Shown here piece after piece: positions 1-5,342 of a DNA stretch of 5,342 nt. The notes under the pieces were generated by a model that worked only from the letters and a program-made list of their open reading frames with translations, had not been told where the DNA came from and made no database searches. The position numbers and the translations under genes were made by a program. This stretch comes from Propionibacteriaceae bacterium (GTDB taxonomy: Bacteria > Actinomycetota > Actinomycetes > Propionibacteriales > Propionibacteriaceae). The number at the start of each line of letters is the position of its first letter. The stretch's first letter is position 1. The DNA is taken from positions 1 through 5,342 of the forward strand of contig DAIEHO010000115.1 of the NCBI GenBank assembly GCA_027353565.1, written 5' to 3'.

Positions 1-406
1 ACGGGACGGCGATCGCTACCGGCAACGACCGCCGGGGCCAGTGCGAGGTCGGCGACTGGCGAGGGCTGACGGCGGTCGCTGCGGGCTACCTGCACACGGT
101 TGGTGTCACGACGAGCGGCCTCGTCGTCGCCGCCGGACGTCGGACCTCCCCGGAGTGCGACGTGGCCGGCTGGGTCGACGTCGTCGCCGTGAGCGCCGGC
201 AGCTACCACACGGTCGGTGTCAGGGCGGACGGACGGGTCCACGCCGTCGGTGCCAACGACCACGGGCAGTGCGACGTGAGCCATTGGCGAGACATTGTCG
301 CGGTGGCGGCGGGTTCCGCCCACACGCTCGGCGTGCGTGCCGACGGCACGTCATGGCAACGGGGAACAACGCGGATGGTCAGTGCGACATCGAGGTCTGC
401 GGGTGA
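1..406 (+). pseudogene. RCC1-repeat (beta-propeller) protein, 3' end, interrupted by an apparent 1-base deletion
   Basis: The gene enters from the left edge, with the first whole codon at 3-5, so start and N-terminus are missing. About 134 residues are visible. They consist of RCC1-type repeats with the pattern W-x-x-[IVL]-x-A-V-x-A-G-x-x-H-T-x-G-V, then D-G-x-V and G-Q-C-D. RCC1 repeats normally form propeller blades used for protein-protein contact; the partner here is unknown. The frame starting at position 3 is good through codon 348-350. Repeat homology then jumps to the frame starting at 350, where VMATGNNADGQCD matches the earlier repeats, and it ends at TGA 404-406. Without that shift the frame runs on to 1010, antisense to the neighbouring oxidoreductase, with no repeat homology. 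The break is either a true frameshift mutation or a sequencing or assembly error. The protein ends five residues into a fourth repeat (IEVCG). Repeat family identity is confident; pseudogene status is not. Confidence 0.8.
48..388 (+). repeat. Three tandem RCC1 coding repeats, 38 residues (114 bp) each
   Basis: Aligning the protein repeats gives units at 48-161 (114 bp), 162-275 (114 bp) and 276-388 (113 bp). Each unit begins at the residue after the Cys-Asp (or Cys-Glu) pair and contains a Trp at position 4, the A-G-x-x-H-T core around positions 12-17, and a Cys at position 37. The end of a preceding unit lies at 3-47. Unit 1 is the most divergent at its end (SPECD instead of GQCD). Unit 3 lacks one base near 350, which locates the lesion. 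These are protein-level repeats with degenerate DNA, not recent exact duplications. Confidence 0.85.
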
Positions 407-506
407 GCCGGCGCTCATCGCCCTGCGTCATCTCGTGACCACGCTGCGTCACACGGCTGTGTCGAGACCTGTCGTCGTTCGATGTCTCTGGCGTGAGCGC
501 AGGTGT

Positions 507-1430
507 CTAGATCCGCACCACGATCTTGCCGCCGGTGTGGCCCGCTTCCAGCAAGCGGTACGCGTCGACGGCGTGGTCCAGGTCGAAGACCTCGGCGATG
601 CTCACCGTCAGCTTGCCCTGGGCGACCAGGCCCACGAGCTCGGCAAGGTCCTCGCTGCTGGGCCGCACCCAGATCGCCTGGCCCCCGAACTCCGACGCCG
701 CCCGGCCGTCGGTGATCGATATCACCGAAGCGCCCGGCTTGACCAGGTCGCGGGTGGTGTCCATCGCCGCACCGCCGACGTAGTCGAGGACCACGTCGAA
801 CCCGTCGGGTACAAGCGCTTTCGCGGCCTCCACCAGGCCGTCGCCGTACGGCACCGGCTCGGCGCCGAGGCTTCTGAGGTAGTCGTGGTTCGCCGCGCCC
901 GCCGTCCCGACGACGCGGGCGCCGGCCAGTACGGCCAGCTGGGTGGCGAACGAGCCGACGCCACCGGCGGCGGCGTGCACCAGCACCGTGTCCCCGGCCT
1001 TCAGCCCTGAGCGGCGGATGCTCTGCAAGGCGGTCAGGCCCGCGAGGGGCAGAGCAGCGGCGTCCTCGAAGCTCACCGAGGCCGGCTTGTGCGCCGCTGT
1101 GCGCACGGGCACGGCCACGAGTTCGGCAAGGGTTCCGCCGTGGACCACGTCGGCACGTGCGTAGGCGAGCACCTCGTCGCCCGCCGCGAACTCGGGGGTG
1201 TCGAGCCCGGGCCGCACCACGACGCCGGCGACGTCCCAGCCGGGGACCACGGGAAACACGGTGTCGATGAGGCCCTTGAGGTAGCCCTCGCGCACCTTGT
1301 AGTCCACCGGGTTGATGCCTGCGGCCACGACCTTGACCAGCAGGGAGTCGGGGCCGATGTGCGGGTCGGGAAGCTCACCCACGACCAGGTGGTCGAGGCC
1401 GCCGAAGCTGTCGTAATGCAGTGCCTTCAT
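507..1430 (-). CDS. NADP-dependent quinone-oxidoreductase-like MDR protein (zinc-free)
   Basis: This 307-residue protein belongs to the medium-chain dehydrogenase/reductase superfamily, quinone oxidoreductase branch. Members transfer hydride from NADPH to quinones or activated alkenes in the cytosol; the substrate here is unknown. The N-terminal GroES-like domain covers roughly residues 1-120, with GINPVDYKVREG (38-49), a conserved family signature, and PGWDVAGVV (63-71). The Rossmann domain begins near 140 and has the nucleotide-binding glycine motif AAAGGVGSFATQLA (153-166), followed by GTAGA and LGAEPV, typical of NADPH binders. The C-terminus A-x-R-L-L-E-A-G-x-x-x-G-K-I-V is also standard. 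There are no cysteines at all, so neither the catalytic nor structural zinc site of alcohol dehydrogenases is present. I chose the ATG at 1430 because MKALHYDSFGG is the usual family start; an in-frame ATG at 1448 adds six unsupported residues. Neither has a clear Shine-Dalgarno. The gene lies 69 bp downstream of the helicase on the same strand. Confidence 0.93.
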   Translation of the reverse strand: MKALHYDSFGGLDHLVVGELPDPHIGPDSLLVKVVAAGINPVDYKVREGYLKGLIDTVFPVVPGWDVAGVVVRPGLDTPEFAAGDEVLAYARADVVHGGTLAELVAVPVRTAAHKPASVSFEDAAALPLAGLTALQSIRRSGLKAGDTVLVHAAAGGVGSFATQLAVLAGARVVGTAGAANHDYLRSLGAEPVPYGDGLVEAAKALVPDGFDVVLDYVGGAAMDTTRDLVKPGASVISITDGRAASEFGGQAIWVRPSSEDLAELVGLVAQGKLTVSIAEVFDLDHAVDAYRLLEAGHTGGKIVVRI

Positions 1431-1448
1431 GCCCCCAGCCAACCACAT

Positions 1449-1479
1449 GCGGGGAGGCGGGTGCCGGAGCCGTCCCCGC
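1449..1479 (-). terminator. GC-rich hairpin between helicase stop and oxidoreductase start, possible terminator
   Basis: Read on the minus strand, GCGGGGA (1479-1473) pairs perfectly with TCCCCGC (1455-1449). After a one-base bulge, an inner GGC/GCC pairing extends the stem to 10 bp with a 10-base loop. The hairpin begins 20 bases after the helicase stop and ends 18 bases before the oxidoreductase ATG. No U-tract follows, so it is not a classical intrinsic terminator. U-less hairpins have been proposed as terminators in high-GC actinomycetes. It might also act as a partial terminator, RNA stability element or attenuator. The structure is read directly; its role is inferred. Confidence 0.4.
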
Positions 1480-1499
1480 GGCTGCCGACCGACGGATGC

Positions 1500-3248
1500 T
1501 CAGAACCGTTTGCGGAGCTCGGCGATACGGGCCTCGACCTGCTCGGTGGTCGCCGCCGCCAGGGACGGGCCGCCGCAACGGCGTCGCAGGTCCGCGTGGA
1601 TGTGGGAGTGGGGGACACCGAGCACCCGCGCGTACTGGGCGACCAGGCTGTTGAGCTCCTTGCGCCGCGCTTCGAGAGCACGCGCGAGGCTCTGCTCCCT
1701 CGGCGCCGGGCCGCGGTCCTGACGGTCCCGTCGGGCGATCTGACGCTTCTGGCGATCGCTGAGCAGCCGGGAGACCTGGTCGGGTTCGAGCAAGCCCGGA
1801 AGCCCGAGGTAGTCCTGCTCGTCGTCCGACATCGGTGCGGCGTGCATCCCGTACGCCTGCGAGTCGAACATCACGTGGTCGAAGACCGCTTCGGACTGGA
1901 GCGCGGCGAACTGGTCCTCGACCCCGTCGGGTGTGCTCTGCTCCCGGTTCGCCTCGGCGAGGAGGTCCTCCTCCGGAGACCAGAGGTCGTCGGAGGAGCC
2001 CTGTCTGCCCAGGACGTGGTCTCGTTCCCGCTCGAGCATCGCGGCATGGGCCAGCAGCACGGGCACCGTGGGCAGGAACACGGTGGCGAGCTCGCCGCGG
2101 CGCCGGGCCCGAACGAAGCGGCCGACGGCCTGGGCGAAGAACAAGGGCGTGGAGGTCGCCGTCGCGTACACGCCGACCGCCAGGCGCGGCACGTCGACGC
2201 CCTCGGACACCATCCGTACGGCGACCAGCCACCGGGCCTCGCTGCCACGGAACTGCTCGATGCGACGGCTCGACCCGGTGTCGTCGCTGAGGACAAGCGT
2301 GGGCTTCTCCCCGGTGAGCTCGGCGAGAAGCCGCGCATACGCCCTCGCCTGGGTCTGGTTGGTCGCGATCACCAGCCCTCCCGCGTCCGGCAGGTGCCGC
2401 CGTACCTCGTCCAGCCGCCGGTTGGCCGAGTGAAGCACCGAGCTGATCCACTCGCCGTTCGGGTCCAGGGCCGTACGCCAGGCCTGGGCCGTCACGTCCG
2501 CAGTCAGGGGGTCGTTGAGCGACGCGGCGATCTCGTCGCCCGTCTTGGTGCGCCACCGCATCGGGCCGCCGTAGGCCATGAAGACGACGGGACGGACGAC
2601 ATGGTCGCGCAGTGCCTCGGCGTACCCGTAGGAGTAGTCCGCAGCGCTGCGGGGGATGCCGTCCGGCCCCGGCTCGTACGTGACGTAAGGGATGGGGTTG
2701 ACGTCGGACCGGAACGGCGTGCCGGTGAGCAGCAGGCGGCGCGTGGCAGGCTCGAACGCGCTCCGTACCGCGTCGCCCCAGCTCAGGGAGTGGCCGGTGT
2801 GGTGCACCTCGTCGAGGATCACGAGCGTCTTCGAGTTGCGGCAGCGGGCCTCGATCCCGAGCGGGTTCATCGCGACCCCGGCGTACGTGGTGCAGATGCC
2901 GTCGAACTGGCGCGAGCGCGCGGTCCGGGTGTTGCCGACCCCCGGATCCAGGTGGATCCCGACCCGGGCCGCGGCGTCGGCCCACTGGACCTTGAGGTGC
3001 TCGGTGGGCGTGACCACGAGGATCCGCTCGATCGTGCGACGCGCCATCAGCTCGGAGGCGACCCGGAGCGCGAACGTCGTCTTGCCTGCGCCGGGCGTCG
3101 CGACGGCGAGGAAGTCCTGCTGGTCGGTGGACAGGTAGGCATCGAGCGCATCCTGCTGCCAGGCGCGCAGCGCTGACGCGGTGCCCCATGGCGCGCGTCC
3201 CGGGTAGGCCGGCGAGATCGACTCCTGGGCCGTGGCGATCTTCACCAT
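1500..3248 (-). CDS. DEAD/DEAH-box superfamily 2 helicase
   Basis: This 582-residue protein is an ATP-dependent nucleic-acid translocase or helicase of superfamily 2, with a ResIII-like first domain. The two RecA-like folds carry the expected motifs. Domain 1 has a Q-motif-like WQQDAL (30-35), Walker A ATPGAGKTT (50-58), motif Ia VVTPTEHLKVQW (78-89), Walker B DEVH (146-149) and motif III TGTP (175-178). Domain 2 has SEGVDVP (348-354) and motif VI QAVGRFVRARRRG (373-385) with candidate arginine fingers Arg377 and Arg380. All key catalytic residues are present, so it should be active. Residues from about 480 form an Arg-rich, helix-prone tail not explained by the helicase core. I recall similar solitary helicases being widespread in actinobacteria, but their substrate is not established to my knowledge. 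No methylase or nuclease gene is adjacent, so a restriction system is not supported. The ATG at 3248 is preceded by an in-frame TAG at 3296-3294, which limits the N-terminus. No good Shine-Dalgarno is seen. The 104-bp gap from the upstream hydrolase permits co-transcription. Confidence 0.93.
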   Translation of the reverse strand: MVKIATAQESISPAYPGRAPWGTASALRAWQQDALDAYLSTDQQDFLAVATPGAGKTTFALRVASELMARRTIERILVVTPTEHLKVQWADAAARVGIHLDPGVGNTRTARSRQFDGICTTYAGVAMNPLGIEARCRNSKTLVILDEVHHTGHSLSWGDAVRSAFEPATRRLLLTGTPFRSDVNPIPYVTYEPGPDGIPRSAADYSYGYAEALRDHVVRPVVFMAYGGPMRWRTKTGDEIAASLNDPLTADVTAQAWRTALDPNGEWISSVLHSANRRLDEVRRHLPDAGGLVIATNQTQARAYARLLAELTGEKPTLVLSDDTGSSRRIEQFRGSEARWLVAVRMVSEGVDVPRLAVGVYATATSTPLFFAQAVGRFVRARRRGELATVFLPTVPVLLAHAAMLERERDHVLGRQGSSDDLWSPEEDLLAEANREQSTPDGVEDQFAALQSEAVFDHVMFDSQAYGMHAAPMSDDEQDYLGLPGLLEPDQVSRLLSDRQKRQIARRDRQDRGPAPREQSLARALEARRKELNSLVAQYARVLGVPHSHIHADLRRRCGGPSLAAATTEQVEARIAELRKRF

Positions 3249-3352
3249 GGCGTGCAGGAGTGGTCGTGGGGGAGTCGCATGGGACCACGGAGGCTACCTG
3301 TCGAAGATGACCGATCCGACCAGGACCCGCCGGGACGCCTCGATTCGCGGCG
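3249..3352 (-). other. Spacer upstream of helicase with a weak inverted repeat
   Basis: This 104-bp gap separates the hydrolase stop from the helicase ATG. It contains an inverted repeat GTGGTC (3260-3265) and GACCAC (3283-3288) with a 17-base loop, just upstream of the helicase start. I see no convincing -35/-10 pair, no U-tract terminator and no plausible small gene. The inverted repeat may be a leader hairpin or operator, or chance in GC-rich DNA. Confidence 0.2.
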
Positions 3353-4630
3353 CTACTTCTCGCCGAGTGAGACCACCGCGTCCGCCAGCCGTTCGGCGCT
3401 ACCCGGTGCGTACGGGCCGGGCATCCCGTAGTACCGGTGCGCGTCGCAGACCTCGTAGCCGCCATGGGCGTACTCGTCGGCGGTGGGCAGGTACCCCGAC
3501 ACGCCGTCGCAGTAGCCCAGTACGAGCGTGTGCTCGCCCAGGTCCTCGCGAACCCGCTCGGCGACCGCCAGGAAGGGCTCTCCCGGAAGGGTGGCGATGC
3601 GCAGGTCGCCGATGCCGATGAGGCCCACGCGCCCGAGCCACTGGCTCGGCTCGGGACGGTGTTCGAGCCAGGTGTCGGCCCAGGCCGTCCACGACTCGTA
3701 CAGGGCACTCTGCTCGACGGGAAGCGTCACCGCGAGCCGTGCCCACTCGTCACGGTCCGAGGCGACCTCCGTGGGGTCGAGGGGCGTGATGTCGAGCGCA
3801 ACGCTCGTCGTCGCGAGGCGCGTACGGGAGGGCGTCACCGTCGTGGCCCTGCTCAGCGCGTCGAGCGCCGCCGTGGCGACGGTCTCGCCCTTCACAGCTG
3901 CTGCGGCGAAGTCCCGTCCAGGACTCGGGGTCGCCGTGAAGTCGTCGTCGGGCGAGTGACGGTCGTCGTTGACGTCGCCGGCGCACCCCTGCAGGAACAG
4001 GCACACGGAGCCGGGCAGGGAGGCCTCGACCATGTCCCGCAGCGGAGCCACGTAGTCGGCCGACACGAGCGTGTTCGCGGCGCTGAGGACGACGGGGTGC
4101 ATCGGGTAGGTGACCAGCGTCGCAACCGTGCCGTGGTCGCCGTCGAACGCCACGACCTGTACGGGCGGGTCGATCACGACGTCGTCGTGACGCCGGTTCC
4201 GGCCGACCCCCACCAAGCGACGCTCGCCGTAGCGGACGGTCACCGACGTCCTCCGGTGGCGCGCCGTCGTGAGCGCTTCGATGAACGCGGCCTCGACGGC
4301 GCGCAGGACGTCCGCAGCGAACGCGCCGAGACCACCAGGGGTCAGGCAGGGGCCCGAGTGCGTGTGGGTCGCGGCGATGACGACGTCGACGATGCCGGCG
4401 GGGCGCGCCGCGCGGAGCTCGGCGCAGGTCGTCTTGCGCAGCGCGCAGCAGTCGACGACGACGATGCCGACGTCGTCGATGACAAGCGCCCGTACGGTCA
4501 GGGGGTCATGGACGCCGCTGCTGGGGCCCAGGCGGGCGGCGTAGCCGGTCATCGGCGTCCCCGGCGGGACGTCCACGACGACCGTCGCGGCACCCGCGGT
4601 CACGAGGTGCGGTCCCCAGTCGTCGGTCAT
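3353..4630 (-). CDS. Neutral/alkaline non-lysosomal ceramidase-like hydrolase, N-terminal domain only
   Basis: This 425-residue protein resembles the catalytic domain of neutral ceramidases (PF04734 type), zinc amidases that cleave ceramide to sphingosine and fatty acid. Visible family features are AATHTHSGP (86-94), with the metal-ligand His pair 89/91; TYPMHPV (174-180), with candidate ligand His178, followed by SADYVAPL (190-197); FLQGCAGDV (212-220); LPGEPF (348-353), with candidate ligand Glu351; and GYCDGVSGYLPTADEY (372-387), with candidate ligand Tyr380. The metal site therefore appears complete. The usual GDVSPN motif, which carries the nucleophilic Ser in characterised enzymes, reads GDVNDD here (Asn221). 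Classical enzymes are secreted, roughly 650-700 residues long, and carry a C-terminal Ig-like domain. This protein has no signal peptide or membrane segment and stops after the catalytic domain. The real substrate is uncertain and need not be ceramide. The ATG at 4630 is supported by GAGGTGG with a 4-base spacer. Confidence 0.85.
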   Translation of the reverse strand: MTDDWGPHLVTAGAATVVVDVPPGTPMTGYAARLGPSSGVHDPLTVRALVIDDVGIVVVDCCALRKTTCAELRAARPAGIVDVVIAATHTHSGPCLTPGGLGAFAADVLRAVEAAFIEALTTARHRRTSVTVRYGERRLVGVGRNRRHDDVVIDPPVQVVAFDGDHGTVATLVTYPMHPVVLSAANTLVSADYVAPLRDMVEASLPGSVCLFLQGCAGDVNDDRHSPDDDFTATPSPGRDFAAAAVKGETVATAALDALSRATTVTPSRTRLATTSVALDITPLDPTEVASDRDEWARLAVTLPVEQSALYESWTAWADTWLEHRPEPSQWLGRVGLIGIGDLRIATLPGEPFLAVAERVREDLGEHTLVLGYCDGVSGYLPTADEYAHGGYEVCDAHRYYGMPGPYAPGSAERLADAVVSLGEK

Positions 4631-4634
4631 GACA

Positions 4635-4641
4635 CCACCTC
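4635..4641 (-). promoter_or_regulatory. Shine-Dalgarno for the ceramidase-like gene
   Basis: On the minus strand the sequence GAGGTGG is followed by TGTC and then ATG at 4630-4628. Purine-rich content and 4-base spacing fit a ribosome binding site and support that start codon. Confidence 0.7.
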
Positions 4642-4656
4642 ACCGTTCTTCGGTCC

Positions 4657-4662
4657 AGGAGG
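4657..4662 (+). promoter_or_regulatory. Shine-Dalgarno AGGAGG deciding the GTG start of the YdeI-family gene
   Basis: A perfect AGGAGG is followed by the 5-base spacer CAAGC and an in-frame GTG at 4668-4670. This favours GTG over the upstream ATG at 4629 and the downstream ATG at 4683, which lies 20 bases from the motif. Confidence 0.8.
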
Positions 4663-4667
4663 CAAGC

Positions 4668-5321
4668 GTGTCACCATCGGGTATGCGCGACGCGGGTGGG
4701 CCTGAGCGGCCGGCCGTCCTGTTCGACGACGTCGTCGAGTTCCGAGCCTGGTTGGCGGAGCACCACGCGACCTCCGACGGCCTGTGGGTGGCGCTCGCCA
4801 AGAGACATGTGCCGGAACCGAAGCTGGACTATCCGCGTGCCGTACGGGAGGCGTTGTGCGTCGGGTGGATCGACTCCCAGCTCCACCGGCTGGACGTCGA
4901 CTACACGCTGCAGCGCTTCACGCCCCGGCGGCCGGGCAGCATCTGGTCGACCATCAATATGGCCGCCATCCAGGAGCTGATCGCCGAGGGACGCGTGCAG
5001 CCGGCGGGGCTGGCCGCCTACGAAGCACGGCGCGACGACCGCATCGGCGTGTACTCGTTCGAGACCGAGGCGGCCGAGCTGCCGGCCGGCTACCTGGCGC
5101 TCATCGCCGCGGACTCGCGGGCCGCCGCGTTCTGGGCGGCCGCGACGCCGAGCTACCGGCGGGTGGCGACCCACTGGGTCGTCTCCGCGAAGCAGAGAAC
5201 CACCCGGGACCGTCGGATCTCGCAGCTCGTCTCCGACTCGAGTGCCGGACGGCTGATCCCCAGCCAGCGGTACGGGACGGAGCCGGCCTGGGTCGCGAGG
5301 GCCCGCGCCGCTCTCGGCTGA
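4668..5321 (+). CDS. YdeI/OmpD-associated (OmdA) family protein
   Basis: This 217-residue protein matches the YdeI/OmdA family (PF13376 type at the C-terminus). Visible family signatures are FRAWLAEHH (25-33), a stretch ending in ALCVGWIDSQ (62-71), RFTPRRPGSIWSTIN (83-97), EGRVQPAGLAAYE (107-119) and YSFE (129-132). The C-terminal helical region includes PSYRR (161-165), HWVVSAK (169-175) and TRDRRI (179-184). It is soluble, with no signal peptide or membrane segment, and has the usual length for the family. The family name comes from Salmonella proteins linked to antimicrobial-peptide resistance and the porin OmpD. That role cannot be carried over to a Gram-positive actinomycete, and the biochemical function is unknown. 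The GTG start at 4668 is chosen for the AGGAGG five bases upstream; the in-frame ATG at 4629 would overlap the neighbouring gene's start codon and add 13 residues with no family resemblance. The stop TGA is at 5319-5321; the last 21 bases of the window hold nothing recognisable. Confidence 0.9.
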   Translation: MSPSGMRDAGGPERPAVLFDDVVEFRAWLAEHHATSDGLWVALAKRHVPEPKLDYPRAVREALCVGWIDSQLHRLDVDYTLQRFTPRRPGSIWSTINMAAIQELIAEGRVQPAGLAAYEARRDDRIGVYSFETEAAELPAGYLALIAADSRAAAFWAAATPSYRRVATHWVVSAKQRTTRDRRISQLVSDSSAGRLIPSQRYGTEPAWVARARAALG

Positions 5322-5342
5322 GTCAGGACAGGCGCGCTCGCC

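Larger units (their letters stand above)
4631..4667. promoter_or_regulatory. 37-bp divergent intergenic region
   Basis: The two start codons (ATG at 4630 on minus, GTG at 4668 on plus) face away from each other across 37 bp. Both ribosome binding sites lie in this space, leaving 15 bp (4642-4656) between them. No sigma-70-like promoter fits inside. The promoters must therefore lie partly or wholly within the opposing coding sequences, so transcription of the two genes may interfere or be jointly controlled. This depends on the GTG start being right. Confidence 0.5.

Noticed and set aside
423..451. Direct repeat CTGCGTCA at 423-430 and 444-451, spaced 21 bp (two helical turns)
   Set aside because: It lies in a 100-bp spacer between convergent genes, where an operator is unlikely, and 8 bp is short. 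Nothing else supports it.
464..488. Weak inverted repeat GAGAC/GTCTC as a terminator for the convergent genes
   Set aside because: It has only a 5-bp stem, a 15-base loop and no U-tract, so it is not distinguishable from chance.
1089..3176. Very long plus-strand open frame of 695 codons
   Set aside because: It is antisense to the helicase and the oxidoreductase, which carry complete family motifs. The translation is Arg/Gly/Val/His-rich with no recognisable domain, as expected of a shadow frame in GC-rich DNA.
1500..3248. Helicase as part of a restriction or phage-defence system
   Set aside because: The core resembles ResIII-type helicases, but no methyltransferase, nuclease or known defence partner is adjacent in this window.
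3242..3280. A 12-residue open frame (MRLPHDHSCTPW) overlapping the helicase start on the minus strand
   Set aside because: It has no ribosome binding site and no recognisable leader-peptide pattern, so it is most likely chance.
1375..3708. Minus-strand open frame of 777 codons spanning the helicase
   Set aside because: It lies on the same strand but in a different frame from the helicase and hydrolase. Arg/Pro/Ala-rich composition and absence of motifs mark it as a shadow.
4629..4667. Upstream ATG start for the YdeI-family gene
   Set aside because: This ATG exists because GTCATGAC (4626-4633) is a palindrome containing the opposite gene's ATG. It has no ribosome binding site, and the 13 added residues do not resemble the family.
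3437..4705. Plus-strand open frame of 422 codons opposite the hydrolase
   Set aside because: It is antisense to a gene with clear family motifs, and the translation has no domain features.

Overview
The window is uniformly GC-rich with long antisense shadow ORFs and strong third-position G/C bias, which points to a high-GC actinomycete chromosome. That inference rests on composition and on the type of SF2 helicase present; I cannot name a genus. I see no phage, insertion sequence, CRISPR array, tRNA or rRNA.

Layout from left to right. Positions 1-406 (+) hold the 3' end of an RCC1-type beta-propeller repeat gene with a 38-residue (114-bp) period. Its last full repeat is exactly one base short, so the frame breaks near 350; restoring one base gives a clean end at the TGA at 404-406. 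A 100-bp convergent spacer follows. Then come three genes on the minus strand, read right to left: a ceramidase-like (PF04734-type) hydrolase at 3353-4630, an SF2 DEAD/DEAH-box helicase at 1500-3248, and a zinc-free quinone-oxidoreductase-like MDR enzyme at 507-1430. They are separated by 104 and 69 bp. A GC-rich hairpin (1449-1479) lies between the helicase and the oxidoreductase. At the right end a YdeI/OmdA-family gene (4668-5321, +) diverges from the hydrolase across only 37 bp; both genes have recognisable Shine-Dalgarno sequences in that spacer.

The three minus-strand genes could share a transcript, but their predicted functions (amide/lipid hydrolase-like, nucleic-acid motor, NADPH-dependent reduction) do not form an obvious pathway. 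I read this as ordinary chromosomal gene content, not a dedicated system. The observations most worth checking are the one-base lesion in the RCC1 gene, the Asn in place of the expected catalytic Ser in the ceramidase-like protein, and the very tight divergent start region at 4628-4670. I did not find convincing evidence of a new biological system here.
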